This document shows positions 11,250 through 20,597 of a stretch of DNA of 64,000 nucleotides, piece by piece; position 1 is the first letter of the stretch, and the number at the start of each line of letters is the position of its first letter. The translations under genes and the position numbers were made by a program. The DNA is from Neofusicoccum parvum (Eukaryota; Ascomycota; Dothideomycetes; Botryosphaeriales; Botryosphaeriaceae), in contig CP087214.1 of NCBI GenBank assembly GCA_020912385.1, positions 558,001-622,000 on the forward strand, written 5' to 3'. The notes beneath the pieces are model-generated. The model worked only from the letters and a program-made list of their open reading frames with translations. It had not been told where the DNA came from and did no database searches.

Positions 11250-13814
11250 CTACTGCTTCTCCCCCGCCTTCTCCCCGCCACTCACCGGCGTAACATCCCC
11301 ACTCCCCTTCGTCTCCTCGCCCTCCACCACCGCCGGCCCGTGCGCCACCGCCTTGGCCGGCGCGCCCTTGCCCGTGACATCCTTCCAGATGGCCACGGCG
11401 GTCCGCTTCATGGTGGTGCGGCCCTCCCACAGCGGGTAGATGCCGACGCACGCCGTCGAGCAGAAGAGCCAGAGGATGCCGACGACGACCCAGCCGGTGA
11501 AGAACTTCTTGCTGAACACGTAGCCGCTGCCGTACATGGGCATCGGCCACAGCACCAGGAACGACACCGTCATGAACGCCGTCAGCCCGCGCGCGATGCG
11601 GCTGGCGCGCTTCAGCTTGGCCTGCTCCTCGGCCTCGGCGTCGGCCGATGACGTCGTCACGCCGGGGACAAGCTCGAGGTCGACGTGCGCTGAGGCTGCT
11701 AGGTCGTGGTCGTCGGCTTTGCGGATCGCGCGCATGGACAGCCAGTCGTAGTTCTGCGGGCCGAGCGCGAGTGTGAGGACGGGGATGAAGATCATGGGCG
11801 AGAGGAGCGCGACGACGTTGCCCGCGAGCATGGGGTTGCTGGGGGGAGAGGGGGTTAGCCAGGGGGGGTTTTTTTTCTTGCGTCGTGGGGAGGCTTACTT
11901 GGCGCCCGAGGTCTCGACGGTTATCTCGCCGTACTGCTTCTTGGTGGTGACGAGCCAGGCGATCAGGGAGCACATCAGGCCGAGCGGCGGGGAGAAGGTC
12001 GCGGCGGCCCAGTTCTGCTTGCTCCACATGAGCGTCAGGCTGGCTGGCAGGACGGCCGACGAGATGATGACGCCCATCAGGAGGTACAGGTAGCCCATGG
12101 AGATGCTGGGTGCCAGGATGTCAGTCGTGCGTTGATTCAGCGCGGAGGAAGGGAAACTCACCCAGCATAGTACAGCCCAGTACTGAGAGACGCCATAATA
12201 ACAGCAAACCCTATGACCATCGAGTGCGACATGTAGATGAGCTGCTTGCCCGTGGCCTGCGGGTTGAAGTACGTCTGGTACAGATCGTACGTGAAGATGG
12301 ACGACACGGCAATCAATTCTGCCGACATGGCGGACGTGACAGCCATGAAGATCAGCAGCAGCGTTCCCGCCGCACCGCCGCTTCCCAGCATCGCGACAGC
12401 TGCTTCGGGAAGCACGAGACCTGCCGAAACGTCTGCGGGATCCATTCGGTTCGGGTAGGTGGGGAAGACGGGGTTGTTCTCGAGCGCGATCGCGGCAAGA
12501 CCCATGGTCGTGGCGGCGAGCCAGGGGATGGCGAACCAGCTGATGCCGCCCATGATGTACCCCGGAAGAGCGTGCACGGGGCTAGCGGCAATGGCCTTGT
12601 TGTAGTAGCCGTTGTCGCAGAAGACGGTGCCGAAGTTGCCGACGATGTTGATAACGAAGAAAATAGCTCCCTCCTTTGACCGCATCGTCAGGTAGCTGCC
12701 TTCGGCGTTGCCCTCAACCGGATGGCGCTTCGAAGCCTCAACCAGAAGATCGTACACGCGGCCCGGGCTGCCGACCACTTCGTTCGTGGCGTAAGTCGTG
12801 AAGGCGAAAACGAAGATAATGACCAGGATGACCACAGTGTGGGCGTAATCCGTGAGGAAGGTGGCCTGTTGGGCAGGTTAATAAACCAATTCCTGATGAC
12901 TGAATGTTCCTCCTGCTAACCTTGATACCTCCAAAAAGGGTATACAGAACGACACCCACAGGCAGCAGATAACAGGCTGCAGCGGTAGGCATTCCGGTCA
13001 GGGCTGTGACCACTGCGGAGCCACCAGTCAGGAGCATAGCCGTGACGAGAATGTTGGTCATCAGGCCGAAGACCATGAACACAATGTGCGTGGCAGCGCC
13101 GTAGCGTGCACGAATCACCTCGAGGAAGGTGTGTGCATTGGGTGCTCTCCGCTTCAGCTCAATGGCGAGGGTGGCGAAGAGAATGATCTGCACCGTTGCT
13201 CCTGAGGCATACCAGAATGGCCCCGAAACACCACTGCGGACGGTCAATTGATTGTGGTGAATGCAGGGAGCTGGATAGACTGACTAGTTGTACGCCACGC
13301 CTGATGATTGCAGTAATGTGGCCGCCCAGGTCCAGGATGAGACGACGGCGGAGGCCACGAGACCGGATTTGACTGTTCGTCCAGCAGTGCTGAACATCTC
13401 ACTCGTTTGGAGCTCATAGTTGTATCTGCATCAGGCTGTCAGTCTGCCATTCAAGTAATATTCGGTCATCAATTGCAGCGCTGGCACGGCGGAAACATTG
13501 GCCACGGAAATCACAGAGGAATTTGGACCACAACGTGACGAAAGAGAGAGTGAGAAATAGTGGGGGCGTTTAGAGTTTGCGAAATTTCCTCCGCCAGAAG
13601 CACGGGAGTTTGTGAAAACGACGTTGTTTAACGCACCTCTTGAGGACGAACGTCGTCAGAATCATGCCAAAGCTGGATTCGGGTAAAGCATCAGCACAAG
13701 ATCGGCGAAATAGCTCCATCTCCTCCTGACTTACGCAAAGGCGAAGCCCAATCCCACGACAATGCCGTAGCCAACAGCCTGGCTGAGCGGCGGTTCTCCA
13801 GTCGTCAGCGCCAT
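11250..13814 (-). CDS. DUR3: Urea/H+ symporter, DUR3 type (sodium:solute symporter family)
   Basis: Seven exons, read leftward: 13735-13814, 13637-13672, 13285-13425, 12921-13233, 12162-12865, 11899-12105 and 11250-11838, giving 689 residues, the usual size for Dur3. Exon 2 is a 36-bp microexon ([13 protein letters not shown] region). Family landmarks are plain: [19 protein letters not shown] at the start, [77 protein letters not shown] and [16 protein letters not shown]. About 15 membrane segments are expected. Dur3 proteins take up urea (and in yeast polyamines) at the plasma membrane under nitrogen limitation. The upstream region carries several GATAAG motifs, listed separately. Confidence 0.95.
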
Positions 13815-14107
13815 CTTGGCTCGAATGCGTCCTCAGGTTGCAAGCTCGGAAGGCCCAGAAGACGGACCAGAGCTGGGCATCAGCCGAGTATAAATGGCAG
13901 CGCTGATATGGAGCTTGTTAAGGCCGTGGTGGCTAGCTCTCCGCGGCCCCGGTCCCGACGATCGCAGGCCGTCAGTGTGGGCGGCGGCGGGCGAGCGGGC
14001 ATGGTTACTGGGGGGCAGCACGGCCAAGGCTGACCCCCGTGCTTGTGTTGCAGTGTTCCTCGGGGCGGGCGCTGATTCGGACAGATTGGTCTGCAGGTGA
14101 GAGCAGA

Positions 14108-14113
14108 GATAAG
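14108..14113 (+). promoter_or_regulatory. GATA motif (AreA/NIT2-type), 1
   Basis: GATAAG, 294 bp upstream of the DUR3 ATG. AreA/NIT2 GATA factors bind HGATAR; here the site reads AGATAAGA. Confidence 0.45.
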
Positions 14114-14148
14114 AGACGGCTTGCCGAGCCCAGGGTGTTGCACGCAGC

Positions 14149-14154
14149 GATAAG
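14149..14154 (+). promoter_or_regulatory. GATA motif (AreA/NIT2-type), 2
   Basis: GATAAG, only 41 bp from motif 1; paired sites are typical of nitrogen-regulated fungal promoters. Confidence 0.45.
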
Positions 14155-14323
14155 ACCCGCCCTTAGTCACCACTTGCACGCAACGCCTGAGGCCTGGTGA
14201 CGGCACGTGCTGGGCCTCGTGCAAATCGTGGGGAAGCGCTCCGGGGAGAAAAAAGCATGAGCTCGGCGTCCTTTGCCATTGCGTTGCGTTATCAGGCGTC
14301 GACGTGGGCCAGAAAGTCGGATT

Positions 14324-14329
14324 GATAAG
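14324..14329 (+). promoter_or_regulatory. GATA motif (AreA/NIT2-type), 3
   Basis: TGATAAGA, a full HGATAR match, about 510 bp upstream of the DUR3 start. Confidence 0.4.
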
Positions 14330-14533
14330 AGCGCTGGGCTCGACAGGCTTTGCACAAGCGCCACGCTCACGCCGCGCAAGAAAAAGGGCTCGGGCTGGAC
14401 AAGCAGACCGGAGCGCTCAGGCATGTCGCAGGAAAAATGATTTGCAGCGGGCTGAGATACGCGCACCCGCTGGCGGCCGATGACGGCGTCCCGGCCTCTC
14501 TCCCGCCGCTGTGATTGGCCCGCGCGCTCCTGC

Positions 14534-14539
14534 CTTATC
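14534..14539 (-). promoter_or_regulatory. GATA motif (AreA/NIT2-type), 4, reverse orientation
   Basis: CTTATC on the + strand, reading AGATAAGG on the - strand, in the orientation of DUR3 and about 720 bp upstream. Confidence 0.35.
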
Positions 14540-15737
14540 TCACCCAGCTGCCGCCTCTCTTTTCTCTCTCCCAACTCTATCGAGTCATCAAATGCCCTCC
14601 AGACTCTGCCCAGCTGGAGCCGAAGCTTGCGGCACAGGCTCGAGCAGCGTCTCGCGTGCTTGGCGCCCTGGCCCACCACCTCCAACGGATGCGTCCTCCT
14701 CACCACCGCAGACCCCATCCCGCCTTTCTCCTGGGGAACACGACGCGCTGCTCGCTCCGCTCGGGTGAGGGCCGTGCTGAGGAAGCCACCGCCACCGTCG
14801 CGTGGTCCTACCCGCCTGGGGTTTGTGGGTACGAGGCGTCCACCCACGAAGCTTGAATTGACCTGCCATCAACAAAGGGACTCCTTGAGGTCGGTTCTGG
14901 TGTGGCTTCTCTAATTATTTCTTTCATTTATTTGCGCAAAGACGCTTTACAATGTTCAATTTATTCTGCTCGTTTCCCCACAAAACCAGTCAGTGCGGCC
15001 CCGTGTGTGCGGAAGAATAAAGCCAATGCTTTTAGTATATTTCTTATAATTCCCAACCTTCCCCTGCTTTATGGCGTCGTCGCTCTTGAGGTCTCCATAG
15101 CAATTTGGATGGTCGTGGAGCGTGTAGAGGTCCAGCCAGCACCAAAATGTGAGGTCTCTTCGGTGGGATTGTGCCTTTTGGTCGGACTTGTCTCTCCAGA
15201 AGACGTGAGAGAATCCATGGTAAAGTGCGTTGATGAGATGTAAGAAGGTGCATTTTAGATGCTCGCTATTTGTACATTGAAGGTGAGGATACGCTGAAAT
15301 GACGTTGAAGGTGGGAAGGTGAGGTTCGCTAAAATGGAAAAAGGTAGGTAGGCCTACACTACAGACCGGGCCTGTCAGAGGTGTAATCACATACAGGTCA
15401 GATCAGCAAATGCCTGACAGACAACGGATGTTTCTTATTGTAGGTGCAGTTTCACTTTTCTTCCTTCTGCTTTGGTGACTGGCTTTGCCTGCCCGCCTGT
15501 TGTCTTCACGTCCTCACTTTCACCACCCTCACTTTCACTTCACTGTCCCATTGTGCGTGCCTATTGTCACAATGCCTTTCACTCCACCTGTATGTCTTTA
15601 TCTTTCGACTGCCAACCTGGCTCCTGGACCTTTCCTCCTTTCCTTAGCCATCCACATCTTGTTCCAGACGTTCTCCAAGCCCTCTCTACCACCCACCACA
15701 CCAACCTTTGTTCACCCCCAATCCTTCACCAATCAAC

Positions 15738-17435
15738 ATGTCCGTCCCCGTTGGAGGATACGCCCTCGGCCGCAAGCCTTTTGTCGACCAGGAGAAGCGC
15801 CGCCTGCGCACCGCACACCCGGACTGGACTAAGCAGCAGCTCAGCCGGACCGCCCTGGACGCGTGGTGGTCGCTGACCAACAACCAGCGCCGCCAGCACA
15901 ACTCCAGGGCGGCCGGCGCCACCAACCCCGCCATCCGACCCAAGCCCGCCGCCAAGTGGACCGCCTGGAAGGTCTACTGTTCCGAGGAGCGGCTGGAGGA
16001 CTACCGCACCGCCCTGGACGGCAAGCCCGGCCTGGCACGCCGGGGACTGCCGCACCAGAAGCTGGTGCAGCGCGTGGCCAACCAGTTCAAGCGCCTGCCG
16101 GCCGCCGACAGGGCCGTTTTCGACAGCGCCGCCACCGCGCTGAACGAGTACCACGGCCACCTCCCGCAGACGCCCGGCCCGTCCCAGGAGGAGCTCGCGA
16201 GCTGGCTGGACCGGCTCGTGCACATGGACCCGGCCATCCCCATCATCCACCCCACCCAGGACGACATCGCCCGGCAGAAGTGCCTGCTCCCCCCGCTGGC
16301 GGGGGCGAGCTGGCGCTTCAAGCGGCTCCTCTTCCTGGGCAACGCCCGGGTGTCGCTGTACCTGGCGGTCGACGCGGCCGGCCTGATCGTCGACAGAGCC
16401 GTGGTCAAGGACTCGGTCGACCCGACCTTCCCGCTGCGCGCCCACGAGCACGAGCTGCACGCGGAGGTGTGGGCGGCGGCGCAGCAGCAGCTGCAGGGCA
16501 CCGCCATCCTGCCGCTGCACGGCGCGCACGACAAGGGCGCGCACGACAAGGGCACGCACGCCGCCGCCGGCGTCGTCAACACCGAGCTCGCCTTCCCGTA
16601 CTGCGCGCACGGCGACCTGCGCCAGCTGACGGCCGCCCACGCCGACGCCGGCCGCCCCATCCCCGAGCCCCTCCTCTGGGCCATCTTCCACGACCTGGCC
16701 CGTGCCTGCCGCCTGCTCGCCACGCCCACCACCACCGACAACAGCAGCAGCAGCACCACCACCACCACCACCCCCTCCGATGTCCTCGTCCACACGGACA
16801 TCAAACCCCTCAACGTCTTCCTCCGCCCCCACAACCCGCACACCCCCCTCCCCGCCGGCACCACCTGGCGCCGCGCCCTCCCCTCCGCCGTCCTCGCCGA
16901 CTTCGGCTCCGCGAAGCGCACCTCGGCCACCGACCCGCACAACCGCGCCGGCCGCTTCGCCGGCGGCGGCACGCCGTGCTTCGTGGCGCCCGAGCTGTGG
17001 AGCGCGGACGGGCGGGCAACCCACCTGCGCCACGCCGTCGGCGGCGCCGCCAACGTGTACCAGGCCGGGCTGGTGCTGTGGTGCCTGGCGACGCTGGCGT
17101 GGGAGCCGCAGGACGTGGCGAGCGGCAAGGAGGGCGGCGAGCTGGGGCCGCGGGAGGTCGTCGAGGCGGCGGTGCGGAGGCGCCGTGCGGACTGGTTTCC
17201 GCGCAGGGAGTGGCCGGGTTGGGCGCTTGGCGCGGCGTGCAGTGCGAGGTTGGCGGGGTTGGTGGAGGCGTGCTTGGATGTGCTGCCGGATCAGCGGATT
17301 GGTGTGGAGGAGTTGTGTGCGGAGGTGGAGAGCGCGGTGGTGGATTTGGAGGCGGAGATGGCGGGGGTGGTGGTGCCGCGGGCGGTGCTGCCGGGGGATG
17401 CGTGGCCGGTGGGCAGCAGGTTCGATGCGAGGTAG
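15738..17435 (+). CDS. Protein-kinase domain protein with N-terminal HMG-box-like region
   Basis: A single exon of 565 codons; start is the ATG in CAACATG at 15738. Residues about 12-60 (RTAHPDWTKQQLSRTALDAW then WSLTNNQRRQHNSRAA) and about 76-145 (WTAWKVYCSEERL, QFKRLPAADRAVFDSA) look like one or two HMG-box-like helical units. From residue 195 a kinase domain follows: RAVVKDS (Lys224), an alpha-C region with Glu (HELHAEVWAA), the catalytic loop HTDIKPLNVFL (Asp354, HRD changed to HTD), ADFGSAKR (Asp388) and an APE motif (CFVAPELWS). Catalytic Lys, Asp, Asn and DFG are kept, but the glycine loop (FLGNARVSLY) has one glycine instead of three. A Ser/Thr homopolymer (SSSSTTTTTT) precedes the catalytic loop. 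Family unknown; codons are extremely GC-rich. Confidence 0.8.
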   Translation: MSVPVGGYALGRKPFVDQEKRRLRTAHPDWTKQQLSRTALDAWWSLTNNQRRQHNSRAAGATNPAIRPKPAAKWTAWKVYCSEERLEDYRTALDGKPGLARRGLPHQKLVQRVANQFKRLPAADRAVFDSAATALNEYHGHLPQTPGPSQEELASWLDRLVHMDPAIPIIHPTQDDIARQKCLLPPLAGASWRFKRLLFLGNARVSLYLAVDAAGLIVDRAVVKDSVDPTFPLRAHEHELHAEVWAAAQQQLQGTAILPLHGAHDKGAHDKGTHAAAGVVNTELAFPYCAHGDLRQLTAAHADAGRPIPEPLLWAIFHDLARACRLLATPTTTDNSSSSTTTTTTPSDVLVHTDIKPLNVFLRPHNPHTPLPAGTTWRRALPSAVLADFGSAKRTSATDPHNRAGRFAGGGTPCFVAPELWSADGRATHLRHAVGGAANVYQAGLVLWCLATLAWEPQDVASGKEGGELGPREVVEAAVRRRRADWFPRREWPGWALGAACSARLAGLVEACLDVLPDQRIGVEELCAEVESAVVDLEAEMAGVVVPRAVLPGDAWPVGSRFDAR

Positions 17436-19489
17436 ATGGGGAGGGGTGGGGGCGGTGGTGTCTGCTTTCTTTCGGAGTGTTTGCTTGCTCTCGGCGTGGG
17501 TTGGGTGATGGGGTGTTTGCTTTCGGTGTAGATTAGATGACGAGAGTGTTTGCTTTCTTTCCGTAGCGACTGATGAGGTATGCTGATACCCTTTTGAGGT
17601 GGTCCCTGTTGGCCACCCGTGCTTCCTGAGAGTTGTCTGGCACATTGAGATGAACCATCGTGGTGGTTTGTGGAAGTGGAGTTTGTGAGTTTTGATTATG
17701 AAGTGTCGAGAAAGAGAAGCCAGACGAGTAAGTATAGTTTGGGGCGTGAGTCAGGCATTTGAAGAGGTGTGGGTCGTGTGACTGTCTTTGACGTCAAGGA
17801 GATATGAGGGAGTACCGGTGTCGTGTCTACGGTAACTGCGCAGCATCCAAACTCGCTTCTCTGTCCGAATCAAGGCAGCGGCACAGTCAGCTGCTCTACG
17901 GAAGAGAGGGGAAGCCAACATTCACGCTCATAGCGCGGTGATGAAAACGACTGCACTGGAACAGGCATTTCTTGCCCATTGCGGCATGCCAAGACCCAAA
18001 TGGATGCTTGATCAGACTTCACCGCCGACAAGGATGACTCTGAGCCAATGCGGCTATGGCGATCGGGGCGAGAAGGTTCACGGGACTTCGAGTCGGCCAA
18101 CACCACGAATCCACGATGGCGCAGCAAAAGGGCCGTGGAGGTCGGCGGAAAGTCTGATGGATGGTGTGGTGATGATAGGGTGAGGTCAGTCTCGCTTCCG
18201 AGGTCACGAGAAATTGCGCCATCACAGGCGTCGATATATACACCCAACGCGCTCCCACTCCCGCCCTTGACGTCTGACGTCCGACTTCTTGCGCCAAAAT
18301 GTTTCCTTAGCCTTCAGTCACCTCTTCTAATTGGATTCCGAGTATTATTCTGCTTGCGTTTGCTATTGGGACCGTTCAGATTTCTTTCCATCGTCGCCTC
18401 ACTGCCATTGTTTCGCAGCATTTCCCATCAAGTCCTCTAGTCTCACTCTAGGGTCTACACTTCTTTCCATGCCGGTCTTCTTCCCCATGCCCTGACGGCG
18501 CCTTGATGCCTCGCTCCTCCAGCCCAACGCCGATGCCGCCGCCGTCATCGTGCCACATCGTTCTCACCGCCGCATTTCTCATCAAGAGCCATCTGGACAC
18601 GCCTGGCCCAGTATTTGTCAGGCTCGCTATCCGACCGCTACGGCTTCCTTGCTACCAGTGCACGCTCGTGGTTCGATGGAAATGCCTCTCGAGGTCGGCG
18701 ACCTCGCTTCTCCAGCTAGTCAAGATGTCTCCGAAAGTCTCCGCCGCCGCATGACCTTGGGATGACGCTGCTTACCGCGCATTCTGCGAACCGCCGATTA
18801 GCCGCCCGCCGTCACGGTGACCGTATAAGGAGCATTGTCTTCATGGACTCGGGTGTTTTCATGCCTGAGTAAGGGAAGCCAGCCAATCAGGCACTTTTCA
18901 CTTCGCTTCAGACAGCCTGCGCAATGAGAGAGCAGCTTGTAAGAAAACCGCGCCTCGGCATCGGCTTAGGCCGAGTTCTCCACTCTGCCTCTCCACTTCA
19001 CCCTCTCATCCCGGGGCATTGCAGGAAACGAGGAAAAGCAAGCCTGGATCCAATCCGGGAGGGCAGGTCGGATTGTGGCACCGGCAGTAGCGTAGACGTT
19101 TGGGTACGACTACCCCAGCATGGTGGGATTGTTTCTCGTTCTTTCCCCGGCGCTCGGAGCTCACCATCGTATGACCGCACTCCCAGCCGCCCTCCCCTCT
19201 CCGGCGGCCAGGGTAAACTGCTCTCATTGCGTAGTCTCACCGGGATGACCGTCACATATGCAATTTGTGTGCATACGCCGTGGGCTATTACCCCACGCCT
19301 CAGTCGCGGAGAGAGTATGCCACTGAGAAAATGGGCGCTCTATAAAGCTCGCCGCCGTTTCCTGCAAATTTTCAGTCACCAAGACAGTTCAATCCATCAA
19401 TTTCTCCTCTTCAGAGCCTTACATCTTCATCGACGCCTCATTGACTCTAAGTTGCATTTCCCCGACCGTTTCCTCCAACTCCATCCGAC
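17436..19489. other. Long intergenic region upstream of the DUF1264 gene
   Basis: About 2.05 kb. Small frames on both strands lack protein features. A TATA-like stretch near 18234 precedes C/T-rich DNA at 18290-18480, so a short unrecognised transcript is possible, but I cannot support a gene. Confidence 0.45.
19341..19347 (+). promoter_or_regulatory. TATA-like box of the DUF1264 gene
   Basis: TATAAAG lies 143 bp before the ATG at 19490 in a GC-balanced context, followed by C/T-rich leader. It fits a core promoter, though fungal TATA boxes are variable. Confidence 0.4.
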
Positions 19490-20346
19490 ATGCATGCCCC
19501 CAAGTCCGTCACCCTCACCGCGCTCAGTGCGCTGGTGTCCACCGCCGCATCCACCACCACGGAGCCCCAGAAGCTCGGTCTGATTGGGCCGGAGAACATG
19601 ATGCTCTTCCTGAACGGCTTCCACTTCATCAGCGGCGAGCCGAACCACTACCTGCAAGCCAACCACCACTGCGTGCTCATGAGCTCCGACTTCAGTGCGT
19701 CTCCCAACTCCAGAAGCAGATTCAACAACAACACGCCAACCACCCCGACACTAACACCCACCCTCCCGCACCGCAGTCCAATGCGCCATCTACGTCCCCG
19801 GCTCCAACCCCGCCCGCCTCGCCGGCGTCGAGTACATCATCTCCGGATCCACCTTCTCCACACTGCCGATGGCAGAGCGGCAACTCTGGCACAGCCACCA
19901 GTACGAAGTGACGTCCGGCTACCTGACCGAGCCAGGGCTGCCGCAGAGCGTGGACGACGAGGTGATGAAGATCCTAGTCAACAGCTACGGCAAAGTGCGT
20001 TGTCCCCCACCATTTCCCACCCCCTACCCTCCCTATTTGGCGCTGACGCCGAAGCCAGACGTTCCACACCTGGCGCTACGACCAGAAGAACAGCACGCTC
20101 CCGCTCGGCATCCCCGAGATGGTCAACGGGTACACGCAGGACGGGCAGCTGACGCCGGCCTTCGTCGACGAGCGCGACGCCTACTTCGGCATCAACAGCA
20201 GCGCCATCCGCGAGCACCGCGCCAGCGCCGCGGCCGGCATCGTGGCGCCGCCGGTGCAGCAGGGCGCTGACGTCTGGAAGGAGGGGATCGTGCTGACGCT
20301 CGAGCTGAAGAACTCGACCGGGAAGACGGTGGAGTTTGGGGGGTGA
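19490..20346 (+). CDS. DUF1264 / oil-body-associated-protein-like protein
   Basis: Three exons: 19490-19694, 19777-19994 and 20059-20346, giving 236 residues. The DUF1264 (OBAP) pattern is clear: FLNGFHFISGEPNHYLQANHHC, QCAIYVPGSNPARLAGVEYI, ERQLWHSHQYEVTSGYL and KTFHTWRYD...STLPLGIP. In this family conserved His residues lie in H-F-x-x-G and LWHSH; both are present. Plant members associate with oil bodies; the fungal role is unknown. The N-terminus has a short Ala/Ser/Thr stretch (LTALSALVSTAASTTT) that is only weakly signal-like. Start chosen at the ATG in GACATG; both introns carry normal borders. Confidence 0.82.
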
Positions 20347-20597
20347 GGGGAGGCGCACTCCCGGTCGTTTGAGTGTTGTGTTTTGATGGTGGGAGGGTTG
20401 GTTGGTCGCCTCTGCACAACAGTTGAACACGAACTCTGTCCTAAACTCTTCCGCCTTGCTACTCATGCGTGTGCCAATCTGTGCGCTGTATCACAGACCT
20501 GTCGACAAATTCACAGTATCGAACAGATTTGCACCTCTCGTTTATTCAACCATGGCACAGGATATCCCAACCCAAATCCAAGCACCAAAGCTCTAAT

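Larger units (their letters stand above)
13815..15737. other. Intergenic region with DUR3 promoter on its left
   Basis: About 1.9 kb between the divergent DUR3 and kinase genes. The left half carries the GATA motifs; 14900-15380 is AT-rich and without signals; 15450-15730 is C/T-rich and is likely the kinase leader. Frames such as 14167-14847 (-) show no protein-like features. Confidence 0.5.

Noticed and set aside
14167..14847. 226-codon - frame in the DUR3-kinase intergenic region
   Set aside because: No domain or plausible composition, and it overlaps other open frames in GC-rich DNA.
15726..17645. 639-codon frame on the - strand opposite the kinase gene, and long + frames in other phases (for example 15863-17536)
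   Set aside because: Artefacts of very GC-rich third positions in the kinase gene; the protein text is Gly/Arg/Pro-rich with no motifs.
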